Shown one piece after another: positions 45,345 to 56,329 of a stretch of 64,000 nt of DNA. The notes below the pieces were generated by a model. That model searched no databases, was not told the DNA's origin, and saw nothing but the letters and a program-made list of their open reading frames with translations. How positions within the stretch are numbered: position 1 is the first letter of the stretch; each line of letters begins with the position of its first letter. Made by a program: the position numbers and the translations under genes. Location: positions 17,251,442-17,315,441 of the forward strand of contig ML677348.1 of the NCBI GenBank assembly GCA_007922305.1. The letters run 5' to 3'. Origin of the DNA: Dermatemys mawii. Taxonomy: Eukaryota; Chordata; Testudines; Dermatemydidae.

Positions 45345-46030
45345 AAAGTATGTGTCGACAGGCTCATAGTGTATGGAAGGAATGGGAGATAAACTGAACT
45401 TATGTGCTTTGCCATATGCTTATTTGTCACTGGCAGCCTTTTAAAACAGCCACACTGATTTACAGGACTCCCATGAAATTACTGATGGCAAGAGCTTTCC
45501 TCATTAAAAATGGACTCGAGGAAAATGGTTTGACCCAGGTCACCCATTCCAGGTTATAATGCTGGACGATGTAGAGGTTGCTTTTACTTTAATGTAGACT
45601 TCCTGTATATGTACAGTGTACCTATCAAGGTGCTTATATGGCTCCCCACACCATTGCATCTGAGTGCCTCCCAGGTGTTTATGGGTTTATCATCAGTCAT
45701 GGCTGGGGGCTGCGCATTTGCATATATGACATGTAGTTAGCTGTGGGATTACAGGGATGTTAACAGATTAGAAAATATAAAAGGCCAAATTCCACTTCCA
45801 TCTGCACTGAGGTAAATTGGAGGGAACTTTGCTGATTTTTCAGTTCTGTCAGTTCAGTGGAACTGACAAGCTGTCATGGGCCTGTTCTTGAGAGGTGCAG
45901 CTGCTTCTCATCTACCGGTTGCAGGAGAGGACCACGAGGTCCTTGTGGTCCCCAAAAAGGGAGCTTGTGTCTCTAGAGGCAATGACTCCACTAGAGTTAC
46001 TCTGTGTTGGGGCCCAGTTTGCAAATGTCC
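45345..46030. other. No gene seen
   Basis: Unique DNA. Confidence 0.4.
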
Positions 46031-46034
46031 TGAG

Positions 46035-46115
46035 CACCATCAATTTCCACTGTAGTCAGATGCGAAATCTGGATGCTCAGCACCAGCAGGATCAAGCCCC
46101 ACATAAGTACAGCTT
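46035..46115. repeat. 'gctcagcacc' repeat fragment
   Basis: 'gagcaccatcaatttccact' and 'ggatgctcagcaccagcagg' are inverted halves of the family with 'ggtgctcagcacc' termini. Old and diverged. Confidence 0.45.
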
Positions 46116-46119
46116 TCCC

Positions 46120-46525
46120 TATCTACCACCCCACTCCTGCATTATGATCTGCAAGTGCGCCCTGCTGTGGCTGCAGGAAGCCCAGTAACAATAAAAATAC
46201 CTAGCTGTTCTACAGCTCTAAGGACTTGGTCGGGGAAGACTGCATGACACCTAAACTAGACCATTTGCAGTTGAGATATAGGGCTGTACCAGGCACTTGT
46301 TACACTCTGTGCAACTATCCCATCTACAGTACTAGGGAAGAGGAGGAACAATGTATTTAATCATTGTGCTTGTTAGAAATGTGATCATACAACAAGCATG
46401 ATGGAAAGGGCACCATTTTGCAGTTTTATAAAATTTCTTGGCACTTAATTGATGTTTAATTTTAAACATTTTAGGATAAATATTCTCTCACAATTTTCAA
46501 AAAAAATTGAATACACTTTTTAACT
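46120..46525. other. No gene seen
   Basis: AT-rich unique DNA upstream (3' side) of the LINE fossil. Confidence 0.4.
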
Positions 46526-46529
46526 TCTG

Positions 46530-47946
46530 CTTTGTTTCTGTGCCACCTTGTTTCTGTAGATGGCCTTGAACCTTCTCCTCACCCCTTCCCTGTTCCTTAA
46601 CATGTATTGTCCAGATCCAAAAAAGACTCCCAACACCTTAATCCCATTGCAATAATTTGGGCAACAATGGGGGACCACTACACTGCCTAGAGCCCAATAA
46701 GATCGAATTGCTCTTAGCCCAGTTAATGCAGGCAGAAGTTGTTCATATCCTTGTATACAAGCATCAAGTGCCTACATGTCATTGTCAGATGTGATAAAAA
46801 CTGTGTTATCATCAGTATAGGCCGACAGATGAACTGGAAAGCATCCAGCAACCCTGGCACAGAAAGGCTAGTCAGATGGCTTTGAGGGACATGCAGGCAT
46901 GGCACCAAACTAACAGCATACACTCAGCATCCCCGACAGAGGACACCCCAACAAAAGCCTCTGAGAACTGGGAAGCAGCAGCTAAAACCCCCATTATTCT
47001 CTATGAAACCAAATGTTATGGTACAATGAAGAAGTATAAGAGAACACTGGCCCAATCCCAAAACCTTCTAACATTTTAAAAAGATAACTATGGTTAACAT
47101 TATCAAAGGCCTTCCCCGGGTCCACTGAAACAAGCCCCACATCCAGAGTAAAAAGTTTGCTAACAGTGAAAAACATCATGAATTAAAAACACATTATCAA
47201 AAATACAGTTGGTTAGGAAAACAATATGTTTGATTAGGGTGTATGAGAGCGTCCAGACAGTCCTTCAGCCAGTTGGCTAAGGTAAGGTCCTGGATAAAAT
47301 CTTATAATCAGAGCAAAGAAGGGAAATAGGTCTCTAATTCTGTAAGTCACAGAGATCCTCTTCCTTGTGCAGCAGGGTGATCGCTGCCCTGAGGCAACCG
47401 AGGGCAGCTCTTTCTCCTGGAGACACGCCAGCACTACTAGAAAAAAGTCAGGACTGATAAAATGCTAGAAATGCTGGTAAAATTCAGATGGCAGCCCATC
47501 AATCCCTGAGGTCTTGCCTGTGGAGAGCTGCCGGACTGCAACAGAGAGCACCTGCAGTGACAGCAGGGCGTCCAGGCCCCCTGTTCCTCACCAGTTAGAT
47601 GGGGTAACTCCTGATGGAGCTTGGCCATTGTCAGCACATCATAGGCTTCAGGTGAGTACAGAGTACCATAAAACAAAAGAAACAGCTGCTTTCCGGATCT
47701 CCGCAGGGTCAGCGGTCAGATGACCATCCGGCAGCTGTAGACAAAACATTGCTGACAGTCCATAGAGTTTTTTCCAACCCAAATCAGAACCTTGTGGGAG
47801 CATCAGTTTCACAATGCTGAGCAAAATGGGCCCACCCAGGGCTCCTTGCACCTTCTCTTCCAACAAGCATCTCAGGAGCTGGCACTTTGTAGTTAAGGGT
47901 TGATGAATCTGCACTGGGTTTCCCACAATTGCGAGCCTGGATTTGA
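46530..47946 (-). pseudogene. L1/Tx1-type LINE ORF2 remnant (reverse transcriptase)
   Basis: Reading the minus strand from 47946 downward, successive frames give L-T-A-D-P-A-E-I-R-K (about 47700), F-Y-G-T-L-Y-S, S-G-I-D-G-L-P-S-E-F-Y (47469-47533), D-C-L-D-A-L-I-H-P-N-Q-T-Y-C-F-P (about 47214-47265), G-K-A-F-D-N-V (47096-47110), and a catalytic-box relative Y-T-D-D (46808-46819, usual form Y/F-A-D-D) followed by I-K-V-L-G-V-F-F-G. This motif order and the H-P-x-Q-T-Y-C form point to the Tx1 branch rather than mammalian L1. Frameshifts and stops interrupt every block. The endonuclease was not found. The hAT at 47955 cuts the 5' side. Confidence 0.75.
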
Positions 47947-47954
47947 GCTGACAG

Positions 47955-48155
47955 CAGGGGCAGCTCCAGGCACCAGCACAGGAAGTACGTGCCTGGGGTG
48001 GCACTCCGGAAGGGGCAGCATTCCAGCCAATCTTAGGATGGCGCTCCTCCAGCCCCACCACCCTTTTTTACCATTTCCTTTTTGCTCGAGTGGTGCTTTG
48101 GGCCGCCCTTTTTTTTTTTTTGCTTGGGGAAGCAAAAACGTTAGAGCCGGCCCTG
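47955..48155. mobile_element. hAT-type element, 201 bp, perfect 8-bp TSD
   Basis: Ends CAGGGGCAGCTCCAGG and GAGCCGGCCCTG; flanked by identical GCTGACAG (47947-47954 and 48156-48163). Related to 4132-4402. It lies within the LINE fossil and so is younger. Contains a poly-T run near 48110. Confidence 0.88.
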
Positions 48156-48164
48156 GCTGACAGG

Positions 48165-48813
48165 TTAGTGAAAGGGAGAGCCCAGAACCTGGGGAAGAGG
48201 GAATTTGCCTGCCCTGAGCTCGGCACCGCAGGGAGACAAGAAGGTAGATTTAAAAAAAAAAATCCACTAGCCGTACCCCTTCCCCTGCTTCCAGGATTTA
48301 ATTTCTGAAAACATCTGGGTGGCTAACCCCAGGCCAAGCCAGAGGAAGAAGTAGAAGGGAGCTAGTTCCACCTTTGATCCTGTAGTAATTCCTGGAGGCA
48401 CAGTATCTCCCACCCCATTGGCCCTGTCTTACCCCACCCCACCTTCCATCCGTGCGGCTCTTGCTGGCTAGTCTGCCTCTCCTGCCCTGCCCGCTTTCTC
48501 TGCATCACAGGGTGTGCTACCCACGATGAAGCAACAAGAAAGAACACATTTGGCTAAACACAAGTCCTGGTTAATGTGTTACTCTCTCCAAAGTGGCTTT
48601 AGCAAAATATTTAATTAGCCTCCACAAACTTCTTTTTCTCGCCCAAGAAGCCCCGGAATGCGATTCCTTCCGAGGGCATGCTCAGTTGAGACATAATGAT
48701 ACTGACTTGGTGTCTAGAAGAATGTAGTAAAAAAAACATGGAATAAATTTTATTAACACTATCAACTTCTTGTGAATGATTGTGACTATATTCAATGGAT
48801 CGTATGCACGTGC

Positions 48814-48848
<35 letters not shown>

Positions 48849-49070
48849 AAATTCTCTGTTGAATTCTCTGGAAGTTTTGTTTAGTGACATTTCTGAGTGC
48901 ATAAACAACTACATCTAGCAATTTTTCAGCATCTGTCTAGTGACTTCCTGTTCTGTGGACTACACAACACTGCTGCTAATCGTGGCCGGGGTGGGGAGGA
49001 TGGGACTTTCTCTTCTCCTGCAGGGGTTGCTCCAGGAGACAGGTCAGACCTACCTCAGGGAACATCTCCC
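48165..49070. other. Spacer inside the LINE fossil, no domain recognised
   Basis: The missing endonuclease-encoding part of ORF2 would be expected here on the minus strand, but I cannot recognise it in any frame. A (TG)n(TA)n microsatellite lies at 48809-48848. Confidence 0.4.
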
Positions 49071-49074
49071 GAGC

Positions 49075-49355
49075 CGCAGAAAGCTTGGTAGCTGCTGGAT
49101 GGGAGACCAGCTCTGAAGGCAGTGCCCCCATCAGCAGCAGCGCAGAGGAAAGGGTGGCAATATTGTGAATCCCCTTCTCCCACAATAGTCTTGCAATAAC
49201 CCCCCCCCCCACAACCCCTTTTTGGGTTGGGACGCCCTCAGTTACAACATCGTGAAATTTCAGATATAAATATCAGAAACCAGGAAATTTAAGTTTTTAA
49301 AAATCCTATGATCACAAAATTTGCCAACACGGACAGTGAATTTAGCAGGGTAATG
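49075..49355. mobile_element. Right half of 'AGGGCCCTA' DNA transposon
   Basis: 'gaccagctctgaaggcagtg', 'agggtggcaatattgtgaat' and 'acatcgtgaaatttcagata' then 'cggacagtgaatttagcagg' are the right portion of the family whose left end is at 37531. A C-run of about 11 lies near 49201. It interrupts the LINE between ORF1 and ORF2. Confidence 0.6.
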
Positions 49356-49439
49356 GGGTGGGGAGTGTGAGGAGATAAAGTCTGGCAGTGCAGATGCAGG
49401 CTCAGTCTCCTGCAGGTCCCTTGCTGTCCTGTCCCCTCC

Positions 49440-50064
49440 CCACTATCTGGGATCCCACATTGTTGCGGGTGTTGTCGGAGTCAGAAGAGTCCGGGGCAGC
49501 ATCCCCTCAACTGATCAGGTTCACCACAAAGGAAACATTCCATTTTTTCAGAGTCAGCAAACACTGCACAATCCACCCCCGTTATGTGGTGCTTTAAAAC
49601 CAGGTTCAAGGGATGTTCAGGATTACTGAGCACCACAGAAACCTGGCACTGGAATGCCTCACATTTGGACAGCCTAACAGCAGAAACTACCTTCAGAGTA
49701 GCAGAGATCAGACACTAGTGCCCCATTGTGAAGGAAGGCAGGAGCGGGGAGGAAGGGTGCAACGACACACTAGAAAAATATACTTTTAGCAGGATTAAAT
49801 AAGGGGGAAACTTGAACAAAAGACTCCTTGACCCAGAACCTCTCCTTTACCAAACTGCTCCTGGGCCAGGAAAATCACTATAGACTTGCACATTTGAGAG
49901 GCAGATTTTACATTAGTACAGCCACTAGTAACCTTACTTATACTCAGCAGCACAACCTCCACAGTGCAGGAATCAGCAGGCACATACTGAACCCTAGGCT
50001 TGTGGATCAAACCGCTAAACCCATCTGAAGTGGTCCCCTGTGGAGAATCTCCCCCCACCACCAA
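49440..50064 (-). pseudogene. L1/Tx1-type LINE ORF1 remnant with zinc knuckle
   Basis: A minus frame (49795-50064) encodes C-T-V-E-V-V-L-L-S-I, then K-S-A-S-Q-M, then K-S-I-V-I-F-L-A. Further on, in other frames, come V-L-S-N-P-E-H-P-L-N-L-V-L-K and A-D-S-E-K-M-E-C-F-L-C-G-E followed by L-R-G-C-C-P (49494-49537). This resembles Tx1 ORF1, an RNA-binding protein with C-x2-C-x4-H-x4-C knuckles preceded by a K-M-x-C-F-x-C-G segment. The expected His of the knuckle appears as Gln or is shifted. At least two frame breaks and stops. Confidence 0.65.
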
Positions 50065-50069
50065 GGAAA

Positions 50070-50768
50070 AGGAGCAGAGAAATCAACAACACCCCTAAAC
50101 CAAAGAAACAGCAAGTAACCAAACCAAACCAAAGTCTAACAGAAGCCCAGCTAGTGCACACAGCACATACAAACACAGCCTTATCTTCAGAAGCTCAGGA
50201 GACAGAGAGAGAGAGAGAGACTGCTACCCTGAACAGCCTGCTGCTTAGGGCACTCAGCTGGGATGTGGGATATCTTGGTTCTCTGCTCTGAACTCCTGTC
50301 TTCCACATACCATGTGCGTACCTGCTTAGCTATTGGTTATTCTGGGGTGGTTTTCTCTCCCTCCCTTTTTCTCTGGTTTTGACCAAAACCAGGATGTTTC
50401 CTCTTTTTGATGTATTGGCATTTTCAGACAAAAAATGTTTAATAAAAAAAAAAAAATCCCGAGCTCTATGCACTAGCCCACAGTACCTCTCCTAGACTTC
50501 TCTGGGGTATCACTTTAGTAGTGATATCACATGAATGCAGCAGTCCACAGTGCAGGATCTGGGCCTAAGCTAATAATACAGAATGAAAGAACTGTCAAAT
50601 AATAAATTTACATTTCACTATTTACTTTGATTTGATTTCATGTTATTTTCCATTTCTCTTACTTTAAACTGTGGAAACTGACTAGCCAAGCTTTCTTTTT
50701 TTTTAGTCAGTTTTTAGTTTTCTCCTTCCAGTGAACTAGCACAAAGCTGTAGTGTGAGTTGCAAATAC
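50070..50768. other. Possible 5' side of the LINE; otherwise no gene seen
   Basis: A repeated 'aaccaaac' patch (about 50118) and a (GA)n tract (50203-50220). No promoter recognised. Confidence 0.35.
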
Positions 50769-50780
50769 CATAGGGGGAAT

Positions 50781-51026
50781 AGAATCAGAGGGGTAGCCAT
50801 GTTAGTCTGGAATTGCAGAAGTGACAAAGAGTCCTGAGGCACCTTAAAGACTAGCTAAAGTATTAGAGCATAAGCTTTTGTGGGCTAATACCCACTTCGT
50901 CGGATACAAGTGGGCTAATACCCACTTTGTCGGATGCATCCAACGAATAGGGTATTAGCCCACGAAAGCTTATGCTCTAATACTTTAGTTGGTCTTTAAG
51001 GTGCCACAGGACTCTTTGTCACTTCT
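50781..51026 (-). mobile_element. Fold-back SINE-like element, 246 bp, 11-bp TSD
   Basis: Reverse orientation: the tail reads 'agaatcagaggggtagccat' at the left. Flanked by ATAGGGGGAAT on both sides (50770-50780 and 51027-51037). Arms pair 'gtattagagcataagctttt' with 'cgaaagcttatgctctaata'. Near the hairpin tip 'gtgggctaatacccactt' is duplicated (about 50880 and 50908). Confidence 0.82.
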
Positions 51027-51039
51027 ATAGGGGGAATGT

Positions 51040-51945
51040 TTGTATTGTTGTTTAAAAACTGTTTCCACTGGAATTTTTAAAAGTCATAAATATTCCTATT
51101 GGTTTTAGTGGTTAGGAAATCTTATTTTTAAAAAACCAAAATTTAGGGCTAAATTTGACCTGACAGTATCTTCTTTATGTTCATGGTAATTTTGCTCCTA
51201 ATTCACAGCGCACCGTACTGGAAATCTGTCCGACAAGTGTGTTTAATTTGAAGAGGAAATACTAGAAGAAATTGTATCACTTGCAACTGATGAAAGTGAA
51301 TTTTTTGCAGAACGCACTGTATTACCTCCAATACCCTTTTCTGGCAGATGTTATCAATTTGAGAAAATCAAGGTAATGTTGGAGAACGCTGTTTATGGTT
51401 CAGCTAAGTTCAAACTGGACCCATAGCACATTTTTTTTGTGAACTAAATGAATAGCAATCTGGCAAATATAGCATCCATGCATTTACTATGAGCCAGATT
51501 CTACCACCTTTCTCACGTTCAGTAGTAAAGCACTTCATACCATCATCTGAATAATTGAATCCCAGATAGCCAAAACTCTCAGTTCTTTTCAGTCTGGGCA
51601 CTGAATCAACTTCCTTGATTCTAACCAGCCTCCCCAAGCCCACCATTTTCATATCTGAAACCAGACTGATAGGGATCCAGGAAATCATAGTTAGAGACAC
51701 ACCCAGACCCACCCTGTTACAACTTTCTCAATAACTTTTTTCCAAAAATAAAAGAAAAAGTAAACCAGATATTTGCTTATTTAGAAAGCAAAGAAGTAAT
51801 CTAATAAACTTCAGAAATAGCAGTCACTGAGGAACACTTGGGAACAGTGTACTTAAGTGTACATAAACAGTCAGTTGGTCTAGACAGTACTGCATGCATG
51901 ATACAGAATATTATTATTAGAATTCGCTAACAGACTTGCTATAAC
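51040..51945. other. No gene supported
   Basis: A 100-codon minus frame (51410-51712) contains F-G-Y-L-G-F and D-D-G, faintly like a non-LTR reverse transcriptase tail, but this is too weak to call. Confidence 0.4.
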
Positions 51946-51958
51946 ATTGACAATTATT

Positions 51959-52206
51959 CTAAAAAGTCCTGGAGCTATACTATGCAGTGTAGTTGTAGCT
52001 GTATCAGTACCAGGGTACTAGAGAGACAAAGTGAGTGAGGTAATATATTTTATTGGACCAACTTCTGTTAGTGAGAGAGACAACCTTTTGAGCTACACAG
52101 AGCTCTTAGAAGAAGCCTGTCTCTCTCTAACAGAAGCTGGTCTGATAAAAGATATTACCCCGTCCACTTTGTCTCTCTAATATCCATGGCCACAGCAACA
52201 CTGCAT
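51959..52206. repeat. Fold-back repeat, family 2
   Basis: Arms 'tatgcagtgtagttgtagct' and 'agcaacactgcatac', and 'actagagagacaaagtgagt' and 'ccactttgtctctctaatat', are inverted. The flanks share ACAATTATT (51950-51958 and 52207-52215). Unrelated in sequence to family 1 but the same overall design. Confidence 0.65.
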
Positions 52207-52219
52207 ACAATTATTGTCC

Positions 52220-53555
52220 TAAAGTTCTGTCACTAGTAAAATAATACAAGAAAATTACAAAAGAAAGGGCCAGATTAAGGCTGGCTCTGCACCGGGAATG
52301 CCAGGTGGGAAAGAAGCCCCAATAACTCTGCATTAGTCATTACGAAAGGAGTGGTGAGTTTCAGGAACCTTGTGTTGTACTCAGGCTGTACTGAACACTT
52401 TTGATCATGTTTCATATAAAAAGTTTCTGACATCCAGAATCTTTTCACATTACATAGGCTCATGCCTTGGTACACGAGCACTGCAAGCTTTATCTGAATG
52501 ACCTAAATAGACACAGGAAAAAGAGAAACCATCGCATAAATACAATCCATCCAAATGCAAAAGAACAGGATGAGGTACTTTTTTGGATTTGGATTATAGC
52601 TGAATCGCTGTACGGAAGCCATTATCCAAATGCTTCTTTTTAAAATGCATCATTGTCATATGTATAAACTATGTAATGATGCATATTAATATGAGAATTC
52701 TGAGAATATGATTCAGGTTAAGTACTTGCTGAAGATGCTGTTTTCACCCAGGAGGAAAATATTCTTTTAACAAATGCTAGCTAAAACTGAAGTCCTACGT
52801 GCTAACACAAATTCAGCTTGTTAAAAGGGTTGTGATGAACTGGTAGATCTGAGCAACTACTCCTACAACGTATGAGTCAGACCAGTGCTATTACTCTCTC
52901 ACATCTACAAGCACTAAAATTCTTTCACAAATGCTGATCTAGTATGCTATTTCAGATGCATATTTTTTAACTGGCTAACTGCGTAAAACCTATGATGGCT
53001 GATAAAAGATGCAAAACAATCCAAATTTTTTAAATGATAAGTGTCACAGTTTCTGAGCAACTGCACTTCATTCCCTCTCCATGGTTCACTAAAGGCACCC
53101 ATTTAAAAGTTTCCAGCTCCCAGCCATCACCTCTCTTGGGCAGAGATCTGCATTTCTCTCCCTCTTTCCAGGCTGCACAGTTCTCTGCCTTACATTATAA
53201 TATTCCCAGCAAGTCAGATTGCCTAAACAGGCCAGCATCTATGCTTTGCTTTCTCTGCAAAGACTACAAACAGTGTAATTGTCAGCAGTTGCAAGTTTCC
53301 ACACAGTTTTTTATGAGCAAGCACATTTATTCTTAAGGTGAAAGCACTACAGAGAAAACATATTAAAACAGAAAAATAAAGTACACATATGTCAATAACC
53401 TTAAGCTAAGAGATCACCCCCAATTCCAACCTCAGGCTTTGGTAGGTGACAGTCCGTCAAAACCCACAGCTGAGTTTTCCCTGGAGTTACAAGTTCATAA
53501 CTGTCTCAGATTCAGAACCAGAACAACATGCTGGGCAGTTCTATAATTTCTTTAT
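52220..53555. other. No gene seen
   Basis: AT-rich unique DNA; the 100-codon plus frame at 53034-53336 has no recognised domain. Confidence 0.5.
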
Positions 53556-53563
53556 ACAGGTTG

Positions 53564-53652
53564 GGTGACAAATAGTCCTGGGCACCTTATAGACTAACAG
53601 ATGTATTAGAGCATAAGCTTTCATGGGTGAATATCCACTTCGTCAGATGCAT
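53564..53652 (+). repeat. Fold-back SINE-like element, left arm only
   Basis: 'gacaaatagtcctgggcacc' to 'cacttcgtcagatgcatc' is one arm. The partner arm is missing. Confidence 0.7.
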
Positions 53653-53771
53653 CTTACATCACAGGCAGATCCAGATGCAGGTTCCATGATACAAACAATC
53701 TCAAGTGCATGTACTTGCACATCTATACAAACACACACTCAGACATATGTATAGACTCTGATGTAAATGTG

Positions 53772-53979
53772 ACAAAGAGTCCTGTGGCACCTTAAAGACT
53801 AACTAAAAGTATTAGAGCATAAGCTTACGTGGGCTAATACCCACTTCATCGGTTGCATCCGATGAAGTGGGTGTTAGCCCACAGAAGCTTATGCTCTAAT
53901 ACTTTTAGTTAGTCTTTAAGGTGCCACAGGACTCTTTGTCACTTCTGCAATTCCAGACTAACACGGCTACCCCTCTGAT
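53772..53979 (+). mobile_element. Fold-back SINE-like element, complete hairpin, up to 15-bp TSD
   Basis: The two arms are nearly perfect reverse complements meeting at 'cggttgcatccgatg'. The unpaired 3' tail is 'cttctgcaattccagactaa' through 'ctctgat'. Flanks TCTGATGTAAATGTG (53757-53771 and 53980-53994) are identical. The part of the duplication at the tail is ambiguous by about 3 bases. Confidence 0.88.
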
Positions 53980-53997
53980 TCTGATGTAAATGTGGAC

Positions 53998-54720
53998 CAC
54001 TGCCTTGGGGAGGGAAGGCCAGTGCATTACAAGAAGGTCTCTCGCACTGAAGGCTCTGGGCTGCCTTGTAAATAGGAGGAGAAACTAGAGTCCAAATTTC
54101 CGCAAACCCTTCAGCTCTAACCTGGTCATTATAGACTGTTCAAAAATTAGCAACCCAGCAATACAGTTGATAGCTCCAGTACCTGTTGAGGTGGGGATGC
54201 TCGACTGGGGTGAAATTAACATACTGTGATTCCAGAATAAGAAACTCGATTTGCTGGGGAAAAACAGAAAGGTAGGGCCAAGCACCATGGCGGACAAGTG
54301 GTTATGGCCTCTAAGCACTACCTTAATTCAGTATGCTTTACGAATCAACCTTCTCTCCCATGATCACACACTGTGTTTGCCACAGGAACCCAGCCTAATT
54401 CACTGCACAGAATGAAATTTACTGGTTTTAAACTCTAAAAATGGGGCAACAATTGAAATTTTATCATGGAGCCACCAGTGGTCCCTCACATCAATCTCTG
54501 GCAGCGTTGAGATCCCTAGATCCACAGCACGGTCCTCTAGCACTTGAGCTAACAAAGTCACTGGTTGGGGTAGAAGGCTGTTTTCTCTGTGGCCCAGCTA
54601 CTGTAGAGGGGTGGAGACACATTTTGCCAGAGGGCTTCCACCGTTATTTGTTAGACAGTAAAACACTGCAGAAATTCAGCAAGAAAGAGTTTAATTCAAA
54701 AGTCTGGGTGGTGGGAGTTT
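53998..54720. other. No gene seen
   Basis: A 119-codon plus frame (54441-54800) runs into the next transposon and has no recognised domain. Confidence 0.45.
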
Positions 54721-54729
54721 TCTCTAGTG

Positions 54730-55399
54730 CACAAGTCCTCAAACTGTGGTCCATGGACCACCAGTGGTCCACAAGTTCCATTCAGGTAGCCCATGGATAG
54801 TTCCCTCTAAGGTGCACACCGGGGTGGCCACACACAAGAGAATGAAGGTGCCTGGACCCTGGAGAAGATGCACATGTAAGGTGAGGTGGTGCCGTTGTGG
54901 GGAATAGAGAGTAGGTGGGAGGGGACAGTGGGATGAGAAGAGGGGGTGAAGAGAATTTGGGATGTGCAGGGCTGTGGTGGCCAGAGAAAGAGGCAATTTT
55001 CCCCAGCTCCAGGCCTGCAGCTGCTGGGGAGAGACCCCCCCCCCCCCGCCCTCCTTCCCAGTCCCAGCTCAGGGGCTGCCACGGTGTGGGGGAGAGAGAG
55101 AGAGATCCCCCTCCTTCCCAGCCCCAGCTCGGAGGCTGCCGTGGCATGGGTGGGGAGAGAAGGCACACCCTTCGCATTACAAAGGTGAGACTACTGATAT
55201 TAAAATATGAGTTGTGTGCTTTGATTTGCAGAACAAAAAATGTTAATTACTAAGGTTTTTTTTATAAAGCGTTTTATCCAAAGCGCTTTACAATAGTTAG
55301 CTAACAGTACAAACAACATTTGGAAAGCTCATTCTGTGGTCTGCTGAGACCCGCAGCAATTTCCAAGTGGCCCGTGGAAAAAAAGTTGGAGAACCACTG
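54730..55399. mobile_element. hAT-type element, 670 bp, perfect 8-bp TSD
   Basis: Ends CACAAGTCCTCAAACTGTGG and 'gttggagaaccactg'. Flanked by CTCTAGTG on both sides (54722-54729 and 55400-55407). The core has a C13 run (55035-55047) and a two-unit tandem repeat of about 65 bp (55048-55165, unit 'cctccttcccag' to 'ggctgcc'). Overlapping frames of 80-131 codons are artefacts. Confidence 0.88.
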
Positions 55400-55407
55400 C
55401 TCTAGTG

Positions 55408-56265
55408 GTTACAGACCCTTCTGTCCTGTCCTCCATGGTCTCTCTTTGTCCTCTTCAGCTCATATCCCATTTCCCCAGCTCCTGCCTTGCTCCTCCCGCT
55501 CTGCTCCTCTCCTCCTGGCTCCTGCCTGTTCCCCTGTCCCTCCTCCTGCCCCTGTCGTTGCTCCACCCTCATCTCAATGCCCTCTCCCCTCCGCATCTCC
55601 TCCCCCCCCGTACCCCACTGGCTCCTATGCCCTTGTCTCCCCATCTCCTCACCCGCTTTCCTCACCTCTCTGTATTGGAAACAGGCTGCCTCTCCTTCTC
55701 ATCCTCACAGCCTAGGTGCCCGCAGAAGTAGCAGTGAGAGCACAGGAGAGACAGGCTCCCTGCTCTCAGTTCTGCTTCCCGGCATCACTTCAGCCCCTGG
55801 CTGACAGAAGGAGCAATTGCAGGAAAAGCTTTCAGTCTCTGCAGGGCCGGGCCGGAGGCAGCATACGATACCTATTCGCTCTCATACACAGTCTGGTCAG
55901 TGCTAGTGAGGACAGACTCTTCAGAAATGTTACCTGTCCAACTCTAACAAGTCTCTACAAATTTAGGCAGATTTTGGCAAAAGGCACATCCCTGACACCA
56001 AAGCAGCCCCCTGCCTGATTTAAAGTTGCTACTCCATAGCACAGAGGTGCTAGAGCTTCTCTACAAAACAGTTTTGATTTTCTTTTACATACAAAGCAAC
56101 ATATTTTCCCCTAACTTCATTCTTGGAAATGTCTGAATTGCTTTAACTGTAACTTTTATATATACTTGAGTCAGACACCAGACATGGAAAATTTCAGTCT
56201 AAATGGTTATAAGCCACCAATGGGAATTATCAGGCAGTCTTAACAATAGGCCTTGCTATCTGTGC
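55408..56265. other. C/T-rich patch then unique DNA, no gene seen
   Basis: About 55430-55720 is strongly pyrimidine-rich on the plus strand and gives long frames in three phases without any domain. Confidence 0.45.
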
Positions 56266-56329
56266 TGCAGACAGTGTCTGAAACTGCATTTGGTTCAGAA
56301 CGTAATCAACCATATGCACAGAATCACAA

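Noticed and set aside
51410..51712. LINE (RTE-like) reverse-transcriptase tail with F-G-Y-L-G and D-D-G
   Set aside because: The similarity is limited to a few residues and the flanking frames show no further motifs.
55320..55804. Proline/serine-rich ORFs in three plus frames
   Set aside because: They come from a C/T-rich tract that is open in all phases; no start context or domain supports them.
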